Source of the DNA: Rotaria macrura
Lineage: Eukaryota > Rotifera > Eurotatoria > Philodinida > Philodinidae
NCBI GenBank assembly: GCA_900239685.1
Contig: OENT01000360.1
Span: 1 to 64,000, forward strand
Direction of reading: 5' to 3'
Length of the DNA: 64,000 nt
A program made the translations under genes and the position numbers. The stretch's first letter is position 1; each line of letters starts with the position of its first letter. Positions 48,501 to 63,400 of the stretch are shown in pieces. The notes under the pieces were generated by a model, which was given only the letters and a program-made list of their open reading frames with translations, did no database searches and had not been told where the DNA came from.

Positions 48501-49208
48501 TCTATTTATTTGTTGGCGTTTAACGAACTATTATTGTCTAAGAAAAAAAAGAAATGGTAGCTAAAGGGCTAAGTGTTTGTTGTCTGTATCAATGTGTGAA
48601 ATTTAATAGGGCTGAGTTTCTACATGAACTTACAAGTTTGATCTTATCAATTTATGCATGATCGAATCTTCCTTAGGATAAATCTAATATTATCTTAATC
48701 AAAAATATGAAATTTAGAAATAACGAATTGATAAAAGGATGTTCAACGTCTTTGGTTACATTTTGATTTTGCTATTGAGAATTGAAGAGTCTTCATCTAG
48801 ATTCTAGTTTTGAATAGATGATGGGCGGCATTAAGAACATTTGAAGTCGATGTTTGTTCGACTGACTTTATAGTTCAGAAATGATTTTTGTAATTAAAAC
48901 ATCGTAGAAAAAAGTGTTCATATGCAGAGAGAAAATTTCGTTTAAGAAAAAACCCTGTCTCGATTTCTACAAAGTGTATAGTTCAGCTATCAATGTCTTT
49001 TTATTCTTCGACCTGTCGAAATGCGACATCAACCCGATTTTTAAGCAAAACAAAAAGAATTATTTCTTCAAAATTTAGCGTTAACCTTTTTAAATCTCTT
49101 CAGAGCTCGCAATGAATTACAAGTTACCTACATTTCTTTTACATTATTTAATCGATTTCTCCAGAAGTCATTTAATACACTATGCTTACGAACAATTTTT
49201 TTATTTAT
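45591..49208. other. 3.6-kb intergenic region with simple repeats
   Basis: No gene is supported. It contains (CT)n at 45650-45665, (TA)n at 45689-45705 and (AG)n at 45987-46003, with a pyrimidine-rich composition overall. It lies upstream of the Sp factor and downstream of the membrane-protein gene, so it probably holds Sp regulatory DNA. Confidence 0.45.
45650..45705. repeat. (CT)n and (TA)n microsatellites
   Basis: About eight CT units (45650-45665) and eight or nine TA units (45689-45705), close to the putative Sp transcription start. Confidence 0.8.
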
Positions 49209-50165
49209 TCAATCCGTATTTAACAATGATGTACAACTATTACTAGAATTCATCTGCAATTCAGAAGCGATTTCAATCAATGAAAATCGTTCGTTCGTCA
49301 TAAGATTTGCTTCAACAATTGACTGTTGTTGATCATCATATTCTATTCGTCTATAATAAGTACAAATAAAAATCAATGAACTAATTAAAACGATTATATA
49401 TAATATTAATAGAACTGAAGTAATTATTATTAATAAATTTAAATTTAGACTTGAATAATTCGATAGATGAGTACAAAGATGATGTGTATAAGTTTTTGGA
49501 CGATATAATTTTTGATTCACAGGTACGGACATGAAATTTTTGTGACAATTACATTCTTGTGATTGAACACCATGAATACATTTAGTTGATAGAGATCGAT
49601 GATTAAATGGAATGAATGACGATGAGAAATTCAATGAAATTGTTTGTTTTAGATGATCAAGAGTTTCACATTGATGAGTTTGAATATTAAGAAATTTATC
49701 ACATTTAGGATAGATATGAGATGATAAATGATTTATTTGAAATGGATGTTCATTGATTTGTTGTTTGATTGGTAAATAATTTATTTTAATATTTACTAAT
49801 ATTGTATGTTGAAAACCAAATAATAGAGATATTTGACAAAAGTGATTTTCATCCGTATATTTCCATTCTAATGCTGGCCAAATATAGATCATTGTTCGAT
49901 TTTGTTGTGATTTCCATCGGCCAAAATCACCACCCAGAATACGTACAGGTATACAAACATCAATAGATATACAACAACGTTCGACTATGCCCAATATTCG
50001 AATCGATATAGGAAGATGATTGAGAACTGTAATATACAGAACAGTACCAATCGAGTTTGATGATGAATAGATTTGTCCCGATTCAAGAATTTCAATTGAT
50101 TGACTATGAGTCATACAGATAATAAGAAGATAGAATGTTGCCGCGCGAAAATATGAATGACTCAT
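49209..50165 (-). CDS. orphan type I single-pass membrane protein
   Basis: The frame is intronless. Translation is placed at the ATG beginning MSHSYFRAATFYLLIICMTHSQS, because this gives a clean signal peptide and 318 aa. The longer frame adds 42 residues without a signal. After the signal come about 225 extracellular residues with scattered cysteines, including RCCISIDVC and ECNC, and several N-glycosylation sequons (NRT, NFS, NYS). One strongly hydrophobic helix (LLIIITSVLLILYIIVLISSLIFICTYY, about residues 244-271) is followed by a 45-residue cytoplasmic tail. I recognise no family. It could be a receptor or adhesion molecule, but no known ectodomain fold is evident. It lies 176 bp from the Mutator-like element. 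Confidence 0.6.
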   Translation of the reverse strand: MSHSYFRAATFYLLIICMTHSQSIEILESGQIYSSSNSIGTVLYITVLNHLPISIRILGIVERCCISIDVCIPVRILGGDFGRWKSQQNRTMIYIWPALEWKYTDENHFCQISLLFGFQHTILVNIKINYLPIKQQINEHPFQINHLSSHIYPKCDKFLNIQTHQCETLDHLKQTISLNFSSSFIPFNHRSLSTKCIHGVQSQECNCHKNFMSVPVNQKLYRPKTYTHHLCTHLSNYSSLNLNLLIIITSVLLILYIIVLISSLIFICTYYRRIEYDDQQQSIVEANLMTNERFSLIEIASELQMNSSNSCTSLLNTD

Positions 50166-50351
50166 CAATATTAGAATATGTTTTGTTTCAACAAAAGGTA
50201 AGTTCTTTTTTTCTTTGTCGCGAACATTGAGAACCGCTTCGATTGTTGTTACATATTTCATATATTGATGATAAGGAAAACGAACAGACATGTCTAGAAG
50301 TACTAATTAAAATTGCTCATAGTAATTCAATGTACAAAAATCAGGTATCCT

Positions 50352-50496
50352 CCCATTTCGTCGACACGACCTTAATTAATCCCGTTTCATCGACAAGTTA
50401 TTTTTCCCATTTCGTCGACATATTTTATTTTCCCTTTTCCTCGACAAGATATTTTTCCCTCTTCATCGACATATTTTTTTTCCCTTTTCGTCGACA
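50352..50496 (+). repeat. left subterminal box array of the MULE (six copies)
   Basis: Six boxes of the type CCC(A/G/T)(T/C)TTC(G/A/C)TCGACA, spaced 29, 25, 26, 25 and 25 bp apart. They are likely transposase-binding sites. Confidence 0.85.
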
Positions 50497-50764
50497 CATT
50501 GTTATTGAACGATTTCATAACTATACTGAAGAAATCTTGCCCTGAAGGAAGAAACAAAGGAAGAAATCACGACAGAATTGAAATTTTGTCGAACGTAATA
50601 TAATATTCAGTAGAAAGGCTAGAAAAACGCATTCCATTAGTGTACATCACTATTCTTTATATGTAAAATTAGTCATACGGATAATAACAAAGGAAACATA
50701 GTGTCTGTGTTTCTGAGTGAATATATATGTGAGTGTTTTCGGTGCAACATATATTTCGATAAAG

Positions 50765-52219
50765 ATGTACACGATTGTTGAAACGACGAAAGGAAAAAAA
50801 TGCTTGTTATTCGATGAATATCGCTATCTTTGCGATCGTATTCGTAACACCAGGACATATTGGCGATGTGAACAACATATTAGTTGTCCGGGGCGTGCTA
50901 AACAAAATAGTGAAGAGGCACCTGTTTTAACATCACCACACAACCATGATCCACAAAAAGAAGCAAATGATATAGCACAGTTCAAAAAAGATTTGAAACA
51001 TCGTATTCGGGAAGAACAAGCACCGTTAACACAGATATATCGGTCTGAATTAATCAAAAGATACACAAGTAATCCAGATGATGTGGCTACATTACCACTA
51101 TTTCATCAATTGAAAAGTACTCTATATCGAACGAAAAGCGAACATTATCCACCACTGCCCAGGTCGATCAATGAAGTATGTGTTGAAGGTATGCTACATA
51201 ATGACGAAAATGGGTGAAATTTTCTTTATTAATATTTTTGGTTTTTAGGTAAATGGCGCATGTCACTAGATCAAGAGGATTTTATTATTCTCGATCATCA
51301 CAACCCTCGATATTTGGCTTTTGGTACATTAAAGTCATTAAAAACATTATGTGAATCTGATCATATCTTCCTAGACGGCACGTTTAAATCATGCCCGTCA
51401 CCATTTGCACAACTGTACTCTATTCATTGTTATTCAACAATCTTGAATGGTACTGCTCCTGTTTTATATTCTCTTTTACCAAACAAAACGAAAAACGTGT
51501 ACAAATTATTTTTCAATGAATTAAGAACTGCTGCTGTTCAATATGATTTGGTTCTTAATCCACAACTCATCACTCTCGATTTCGAACAAGGTGCTATTAA
51601 TGCATTACAACATATTTTCCCCAATGCAACAATTAAGGGTTGTAATTTCCATTACAACCAGTGTATTTTTAAAAAGATTCTAGATTTAGGTTTACAAAAG
51701 GAGTATTATGATTCATTACAGGATGATTCAACAAGTGTTAAATGTTTAGTTCAACAAACTGGAGCATTGGCGTTTATGCCTATTTCTAAAATAAATGAGT
51801 TGTGGTGTACAATTATGGACAACTTCGAACATATACCACGTGCACAAGATTTCTTTGATTATTATACAAATACATGGGTTGACGAAGGGTGTTTATTTCC
51901 ACCACAACTTTGGAATTATTACAATTTCAATGGTCCTAGGACTAACAATGGACTGGAAGGCTGGCATCATCGACTTAATTCAAATATTGTGACTTCCACA
52001 CCAAATATATACGTTGTTATTGATGAATTAAAAAAAGATTATGCATTCAACATGGCCACTACTAGACAACTTGAAAATAACACGAAAAAACCTCCACGAA
52101 AGAAACAATTCATGATTCGAAATCAAAACATTCTTTATTTAATGAACCGTTACGAAACAGGTTCTTTGTCGTTACATGATTATTTCATCAAAATTAGTAA
52201 AACAATTGGTAAAAAATAG
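50765..52219 (+). CDS. MULE transposase with FLYWCH zinc finger
   Basis: Exons 50765-51188 and 51249-52219 join in phase 1 across a 60-bp intron, giving 464 aa. The N-terminal FLYWCH-type zinc finger (about residues 1-62) shows LLFDEYRYLCDR, the W-x-C of YWRCEQH, and the closing H-x-H of SPHNHD. It probably binds the terminal boxes. The MULE catalytic domain carries the DDE triad at D184 (FLDGTFK), D252 (ITLDFEQGA) and E378 (TNNGLEGWHHRLN), with the conserved C-x2-H type motif GCNFHYNQ at 272-279. The start at MYTIVETTKGKK is preferred over an upstream ATG because the finger begins there. The frame is uninterrupted and all catalytic residues are present. It moves DNA by cut-and-paste. Confidence 0.9.
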
Positions 52220-52335
52220 TAATCTTGTTCTATTTCACTTTCGTTTGAACTATTTAACTGTGTTCTTATTTCTGTTATTTCTATTGGTTTCTCTGAGAAT
52301 TTTTTTTTCTTTATAAATTACTGTTAAATGAAAGG

Positions 52336-52480
52336 TGTCGATGAAGAGGGAAAAAAGCTTGTCGAGGAAAAGGGAAAATAAAATATGTCGATGAAAAGGG
52401 AAAAAAATATGTCGACGAAACGGGATAGAAAATTTCTGTCGATGAAAAGGGATAATTAATTAATTTGTCGACGAAATGGG
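52336..52480 (-). repeat. right subterminal box array of the MULE (six copies)
   Basis: Six boxes in inverted orientation at 52336, 52360, 52386, 52410, 52437 and 52466, each 15 bp. The inner two (TCGATGAAGAGGG, TCGAGGAAAAGGG) match the fifth and fourth left copies, so the order of variants is partly mirrored. Confidence 0.85.
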
Positions 52481-52489
52481 CCTGAACCN

Positions 52490-53010
52490 CCGGCCGGCCG
52501 TTAACACGATAACTCTTTACAAATACATTCGATTGAGCTGAAATTTTGTGCACAGAATTGTCTGATGAATATCTCGGTCGAGTTCGAAGATGAGAAGGAT
52601 CCGACGAGAAATGGCTGAGTTATCGAAAAAATTGTCATTTTTCACCAAGCAATCCCTGAGGTGGGGTACAGGGATTTTTTCAAAAAAAACTTTTTTCTCA
52701 GAATTATCCACAACGTATATAAATCGACTCAGTTTTTAACGCTGATTCCGAATCTGATATTAGTTTTGAACCAAATCGCAGCTTTCTAACAAAACATTGG
52801 CTGCAAAAAGGTCTCAAATGCACAAAAACTGCATCTAGAAACAAAATTGCCTAGATATGTCTGAGATGATCAGTAGTTTTGGAGTTTCCCAAAAAGGTTT
52901 ACCAAGATACTTCATCCGTGCACACATTCTAGAATGACTGATTTTTTTCATTCACTTTTTGAAGTACACATAACTCTCGGACATAAGTCCGAAGTTTTCA
53001 CATTTATTTT
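52490..53010 (+). repeat. left arm of the inverted repeat around Rab7
   Basis: The arm begins with a GGCCGGCCG palindrome and ends with CGGACATAAGTCCG, itself an inverted repeat, plus a short tail. It matches 55931-56445 in reverse orientation almost throughout, with a few substitutions and small indels, including about 12 bp missing from the other arm near 52810. Confidence 0.92.
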
Positions 53011-53478
53011 GAATTAAATTCAATGCCAATCACATTTGAATCGGCTTCATTGATCCATCATTTTTGTGTGTAATAATGACGAAAAATAAATGATGATTAC
53101 CCGTCCGAATTCAAACGTTTCATGTAAAAATATTGAAAATGTTAGATCTATGAAAATTGTTTTAAATGTGACTATAGAATATTGACATCTCGGCAATAAT
53201 ATATCTTTAGTATTATGAACAATTTTCTTTACATAGAACGAAAGTCTTGTTCGAGTCAACAACTAAATTGAATAGTGTAATTCATCGATGTAGAATTACG
53301 TTTTCATCTCGAAATTTGTCATCATAAACTGTTCAATATCCGTATACGAGATTATCAAAAGAATATTTATCGTAGAAAGATGGAAAAACTAAGTTGTTTT
53401 TTTTTTCAAAAAAGAAAAAGAAAAATACAATAAACATCATATAATTTCTTGATTGTTTATGATTCTTTGTGTTTCATT
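53011..53478. other. 3' flank of the Rab7 gene
   Basis: No gene is recognised between the inverted-repeat arm and the Rab7 stop codon. The sequence is A+T-rich with T and A tracts that may serve the Rab7 3' end. Confidence 0.4.
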
Positions 53479-54462
53479 TTAACATGGACATCCATTCGAT
53501 TGTGTTGATTGAACATTTTCAGGAATTTTAAGTGGTGCTGGAAAGTCCGAACCATGATCAATATCTTTTTCACGAGCCAATGCATTACGTGCAACTGTTT
53601 CAAATGCTTTTTCAACATTGATACCTTCTTTAGCCGATGTTTCGAAATAGGGTACATTCGATTTTTCTAAATATATATATATATATCAAGTATTAAAAAA
53701 TGATTTTACTTGAATACTTTTCATTTTATCTTACCTGAACACCAAGCTTGTGCTTTACGTGATGAAATCTAAATAAATGAAATAAATAAATGAAGAAAAC
53801 AAATTCATTTTTTTCTATACGAACCACACGATTATCAAGATCAACTTTATTACCAATAATCTAAACATAAAGATGAATAGCATGGAATTATCGAATAAAA
53901 AACATCAACATACCACAAATGGAAAATTTTCTGGATCACGAGGTCCTGCTTGCTAATAAAATAATTTCAATTCAGTTCATGTTAGTCATTAATTAAGTAT
54001 AAGAACTTACGATTAGAAATTCATCACGCCAACTATCCAATGAACTAAACGAATTGGCTGCTGTAACATCATAAACTAATACACAACAATCAGCTCCACG
54101 ATAAAAAGCAACGCCTAAACTTTGAAAACGTTCTTGTCCAGCTGTATCCCATATCTATATAAAAAACAATGTACGTAAATGAATATTTTCGTTTTTTTTA
54201 AACTAAACATAGACATACTTGCATTGTTACAAGACGATCATCAATTTGTACTTCCTTAGTTAAAAAGTCAGCACCTATTGTTGCTTTATATTGATTAGAG
54301 AATTTATGTGAGACAAATTGTCCCATTAAACTTGTTTTTCCAACACCACTATCGCCTAAGTCATGAGATTTCTTGATTTAATTAATTCATGTTTTTTTTT
54401 AATTTTAAACTATGCCTACCTAAAATGATGACTTTAAGTAGAACTTTCTTACGGCCAGCCAT
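53479..54462 (-). CDS. Rab7: Rab7 small GTPase, complete
   Basis: Seven exons (54462-54420, 54355-54219, 54154-54011, 53952-53914, 53860-53825, 53768-53735, 53666-53479) splice in perfect phase to 206 aa, close to the usual 207. Rab7 switches between GDP and GTP forms and drives transport to late endosomes, lysosomes and autophagosomes. All nucleotide motifs are present: GDSGVGKTS (P-loop), [10 protein letters not shown] (switch I), [13 protein letters not shown] (switch II), GNKVDLD and ETSAKEG. The start [15 protein letters not shown] and the RabF-type segments [17 protein letters not shown] and [14 protein letters not shown] identify Rab7 rather than other Rabs. The C-terminus ends NGCPC, a CxC double-geranylgeranylation signal. 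Introns are 41-66 bp. The whole gene, with its flanks, sits between two inverted-repeat arms. Confidence 0.97.
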
Positions 54463-55930
54463 TTCGTTTTTACACAGATATGAATAGAAACAAAGTCTAA
54501 AAACACAGGATACTTATTGTCGTATGACATAAGAACTCATCTCTATTATCTATTGTTATTGTTTACTTCGGACTTTCATTCTTCGTTTCATTTTTATTTT
54601 TTTTTTTCAAAGTAGAAAACGTCAACAACAAATAGCTATCAGCTGATTTTATACGAATGATGAATGTTGATGTAACTGTGACAAAGTAAAACGAGAATAA
54701 AAGTTTACATGTTTCATAGATAAAAATTTTACATGTTTACTAATCAAGTTTCATGTTCTTTTACTTCTATCTATTAGTTAGTTTAATACATTGGCGTCGT
54801 CCTTTCATTTCTTCTTCTTCTTTCTTTTTTTTTTATACATGTAAGCAATTAGATGTTGTGAAGGCAACTCGCCGGCAAGATATTAGAATAAACTATTCAC
54901 AATTCAATGGTTACATTCGAATTTATTTATTTTTTCCATAATGACATTCATCCGATACTATTGATATGATTTTTTACATGGACAACATCAAGTTGATAGA
55001 AACTTGAGATACATCATCGTGTACACGTATGTATGTCGACGGATATTATTGTAATTGTCGATGAAAAGTAACTGATACATATTAGTGTTCTGTATTAATT
55101 AAGACCTTGAGTGAAGAAAAGAAACAACGATCATTGTTTGGATTCATCGTCTACTTACGCCCAACTGAGAATATTTATATATAGAAATCTATCGTTAGAA
55201 GATAACCTTGATTTTATCCTGAAACGTATGATTTTCATCAATTACTCAATTGATTATGTCCTTGACTATAATTGCTGTTCTCTTATTGCTTCAAGGAGAA
55301 ATCAATTTGATATTTATCCACAAAGAACTTGACTTCTCAAGTATATTGATTATTTCATATTTTTCTTGTTAACTATCATATTTCACAATGATTGGATTGA
55401 GTATATTTTTAATTGACATTGACTAAATTGTCTGTCTTCATATTTACTAAGACCTGTGTGTGTAATGTTATTATACTAATATTATGATAATTAATGAATG
55501 TATGCAGAAGACTATTTTGATAAGAAATCACAAGAAAGTCACGAACATTGAATGTCTGTACTCTATGCATGACTATTCTACACTATACAACTGTCGATTG
55601 CATTCATTAAAATAGAATTATCATCTCCTATTATAATACGTACATTGAAGTATAATAGTTAATAATCAATCATTGCAAAATATATATCAATAACGAGAGT
55701 TACTTGCATATTCAAACAAGAGAAAACGTACGATTTTCAAATCAAAACTTTATACTATTATTCTAATTCATGGAAGTATCAAAATAACATAAACTTTATT
55801 GATCATATGAGAATATTTTTCATGTAAATAAATAACATACATTCTAAATAAATCATATGTAAACATTAACAAAGTTGGGCATGCCTTTGTTGACGATACA
55901 GGATTAATTTAATATTTCAAATATCAAAAG
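54463..55930. other. 5' flank of the Rab7 gene
   Basis: No other gene recognised. Open frames at 54753-54941 and 55111-55332 have no domain. The Rab7 promoter must lie here, inside the inverted-repeat enclosure. Confidence 0.45.
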
Positions 55931-56445
55931 AAAATAAATGTGAACACTTCGGACTTATGTCCGAGAGTTATGTGTACTTCAAAAAGTGAATGAAAAAAAT
56001 CAGTCATTCTAGAATGTGTGCACGGATGAAGTATCTTGGTAAACCTTTTTGGGAAACTCCAAAACTACTGATCATCTCAGACATATCTAGGCAATTTTGT
56101 TTCCAGATGCAGTTTTTGTGCATTTGCAGCCAATGTTTTGTTAGAAAGCTGCGATTTGGTTCAAAACTAATATCAGATTCGGAATCAGCGTTAACAACTG
56201 AGTCACTTTACATAAGTTGTGTATAATTCTGAGAAAAAAGTTTGTTTTTGAAACAATCCCTGTACCCCACCTCAGGGATTGCTTGGTGAAAAATGACAAT
56301 TTTTTCGATAACTCAGCCATTTCTCGTCGGATCCTTCTCATCTTCGAACTCGACCGAGATATTCATCAGACAATTCTGTGCACAAAATTTCAGCTCAATC
56401 GAATGTATTTGTAAAGAGTTATCGTGTTAACGGCCGGCTGGCCTG
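55931..56445 (-). repeat. right arm of the inverted repeat around Rab7
   Basis: Reverse-orientation copy of 52490-53010. It shows the same terminal landmarks, CGGACTTATGTCCG at the inner side and a GGCCGGC-rich outer end. Identity by eye is about 95 per cent. Confidence 0.92.
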
Positions 56446-57071
56446 ACACACTGACCGATTCTAGAGTGTACTCACTGTTTGAGTACACAAAAACCATTTA
56501 GTTCAAGAATGTTTAACTTCTGTCGATGAGAAAGCATAATTTTGAATCTTTTTTCATAAGTTTTTTGAACGATATATATACAATATAAGTAAAGACATAT
56601 TACTATTCCGTTCTATGGAGAACATAAATTAAGTTTTGTCTTAGATCAGATGCCCTTTTTTGTGTTATATATATGTATATATATATATATATATGTGTAG
56701 ATAAATTACAAACACAAAAGAGATGACAAACACAAACAACCGCGTCACTTTTTCTCCTTTTTTTAATTTTCACACAACGCAAGCAGAAAGAAAAACAGAA
56801 AACTATATAGAAGAGTTATACACATGCACAATACAAAACATTATTTACAAATACAGTAAACATTAACATATATATAACTATATATATATATGTAAACTAT
56901 ATAGTAGAATGACAACAGCATTGAAATATCTGACCCAGAACGAGAGAGAGAGAGAGAGAGAGAGAAAACAAACTCACTGTATAGACGCATGTATAGGTCA
57001 GAAAAAATATTTAGGTAATGTTCGTTTATTTTCATATCTATATGCGTGTTTGTAATCCATCGAACATATTC
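56446..57071. other. intergenic, low-complexity
   Basis: It contains (TA)n at about 56667-56695 and (GA)n at 56942-56965. It is the 3' flank of the Groucho gene. No other feature seen. Confidence 0.5.
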
Positions 57072-60441
<3,370 letters not shown>

Positions 60442-63400
60442 ATTTCCAGTGAGTTTATCTTGTCCACCGGTATTAGGTATAGCGGAACCGGTGCCGCTAC
60501 TATGCTTTTTCTTCTTCTTACTACTATTAGAATTTAATAGATAATCGTCGTGTGGTTTGGGTGATTGATGTATATGGTTACTAGCAACTTTGAGATTCGT
60601 ATGTGAGTGAATTTTGAAAATTTTAACTATTCACTTGCGCACAATGGCGATGTTGAATAAACATCGAAAAAAGAATAAATAAAACAAAAACAAAATACTA
60701 ATTATGATGATAAGGACAATAATAATGTCAATATAAACTAAAATCAAATTGAAGGATAAGAAATGCGAGAAAGGCAAAAAAAAGAAACAACAAACTGTTT
60801 TATGTCGCAATCGAAAAAAAAACATTCGCTTCTATTTGAGATTACTAGTCAAAGAAAAATGTAACAAAACGACATATTGCCACGATGTATATGTAATGAT
60901 TTTGCAAGAGAATAAACAGAGAACATGCAAATCTATCAATTCATCCAATAGTAACTCAACACACTTGATTACTGAAATAACACGTGGATAAGAAGACGAA
61001 GAAAAAGAAAAAGAAAAAGCTTGATAATGACATATCGAGATAAAAATATTGGAAATATGTTATCTTAACACAACACAACAGGGTGCATGAACAACGAACA
61101 TGCTCTAATCATTTTCTATTAGTCGACGATAGAAAAGCAGTAGTGCGAGTCGCATCAGAAAAAAGAGAATCGACAACGATGAAGAAGCGAAGGGAAGAAA
61201 ATAATCGTCGTCGTTGTCGTGACCTGACGTGCCCGGGTATTGTCGGCAGTATGGCTGCTGCTGCCGGCGCATGATAAGGTTACATATATATATATATATA
61301 CAGGAAAAGAAAAACACACTACATAGTCGTCCTCTACAGCGCGTTAAAACGAATGCGTGTTACACACACACTCTCTCTCTCTAGCAGACTACAAGTGTCC
61401 AATTTACACACACGATCTGGATAGACAAAAGATACTTAATTAATCGCGATCGATAGAAACAGTCAAAGGCCACGATTACTAATACTATCATTCAACATAA
61501 GAAGAAAAAAAAAGGAAGAAAAAAGATCAGAAGTTGTCGTTCGTGATGCACATAAATTTATACCCAAAGGACAATACGAGTCAGATACGAATGCATGCGT
61601 ATTCTAAAATAATTGTATATATGTTGGTAGTGAAGAACGATTAGCATTTAGAATAGAGAAGTACTGACAAGAAATAGGAGATTGACATATGGTCTTTATC
61701 AAAGGACAAGCACAATTTAATTACGTCAAGTATTATCTGATTAGAAGTAGGTGGCTTTTGATCGATCAGGAAAAAAAATTGTTTGCCTGCTGTTCTCAAC
61801 AATAATTAATATGCGATAGGAATAATAAATTACCGTATATATGCAAGTTGACTTCTACGAATACATTGATCGCGAATAACTGATTATGTTAAGGTATATA
61901 TCCACTTGAGAATAAACTGTGTCGATGACGTGCAAATATTGTCTAGAGGCGAAAAGGCCTTTTTCTCCAACTCTCTTCCGCTTCTTTTTTTTTTTTTACT
62001 AGATTATTCTTATTATTCTGTTGTTCATCAAAGACATAAATGAAGTGAAGAAGAATAACAGAAAACGGAAAAAGAACTAAGATAGATTATAATAGTGTTA
62101 GTAATAGAAAGCGAACGAGAGTGCAATACAACGCTTGAATGATGACTGACAATAGAGATGAAAACAAGTTAAACAATGTATTGATGCAAATCTTCCTCTA
62201 CTAGAGCGCACGAGTGCTTTTACTCTCTTTTTCTTGGTCTCTCAATCTCATGTATCAGTGTGTTACTGCTAGAAGTAAATGGGATCATGCGTGCATGCAA
62301 AAGGAGATGATGCGTATGTGTATATGTATGTAAAAGATGAAATGTTAACCGGATTGAGTTGCCTGTTCAATTACTATTCTTTCTGTTGGTTATTGTTTGC
62401 TTTCTCTATGAGTACGACCGATTGGCATCATTTATAGATGTTCGAATCTATTCTCTTTTTTTTTCTTACTCCATTATTCTCTATGTATACATAAATATAT
62501 GAATTTATATATATATATATATGTGTGTGTTCGCTGCTTTATTTTGATTTAATCAAGACAGTCAGCTCACAAGCTAGTCGAACTTCTCAAGTGTCACTTT
62601 CATCCCATCGTTCGCTCGTTCCTACTTACATACACACATGCACACGCTCGCATACATACTCATATTCACGTCAGAGCACACAAATCGCTATTATGATTAA
62701 AAATGAACACTCTTGTTATTGACCTGAGAGCAAATTCTTCATTCCCATCGGCAGACATTTAAGATACAATACAGGTGTGAATGTTTGTAAGAGTGAAGAG
62801 AAAAAAAAGGAAAGATGAAAGAAAGAATTGACGATGTGAAAGATAATGAGATTAAATGTATATGGATGTATGCAAATATATTGTTGTTGGATTGTTGACA
62901 CAACTCAGGAGTGGTCATGTTTCTTTTCATTCTACACTTCTCATCATCATCATCGTCATCATCTTTGTCGTTGTTGAATGACATACGCCAGAATGTAGTC
63001 GTGCTCGGAAATAGAAGTACTCATCAGTTAACATAATGCAGGCGATGATGAGACAACAAAGAAAATATAGTAAGGGAATAAAAGGTGAGATAAATCGTAA
63101 ATAGGAAAGAAGAAAATTGTCAAGCGTATAAAATAAGCAAGCCAATAATTTCTTTTTAAGATATAGAAAAGTGGAGAAAAAGGAAAAGAAGTTGTTGAAA
63201 TATATTTACACATTCATCTTAGTAGTAGTATTCGAGTAGAAAAAGGCATTATATCTTAACAAATTTACATAGTAGTAAAGCGGCAATAATAATGATGATG
63301 ATGATGATGATGATGATGAGAATGAAATCAAGAAAAGTAAAAAAAAATACTATCATAACAAATCGACGACATATGCTAATTAACACTACCTAGATCGAAT

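Larger units (their letters stand above)
50341..52485 (+). mobile_element. Mutator-like DNA transposon (MULE), looks complete
   Basis: The element is bounded by inverted TCAGG ends. Next to each end lie six copies of a 15-bp box, CCCNTTTCRTCGACA and variants, repeated every 24-29 bp. Left copies begin at 50352, 50381, 50406, 50432, 50457 and 50482. Right copies, in the opposite orientation, lie at 52336-52480. Between them is an open two-exon transposase gene. No target-site duplication could be made out: the right end is followed at once by an N (52489) and by the left arm of the Rab7 inverted repeat. The intact frame and well-kept ends suggest recent activity. Confidence 0.88.

Noticed and set aside
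50243-50545. 100-aa open frame with repeated FPFSST/FVDI peptides
   Set aside because: The peptide repeats are a translation of the MULE subterminal boxes, which are better explained as DNA-binding sites.
52517-52711. 64-aa open frame that reappears almost identically at 56217-56414
   Set aside because: Both are the same strand of the two inverted-repeat arms. The match follows from the repeat and does not show coding conservation, and no domain is present.
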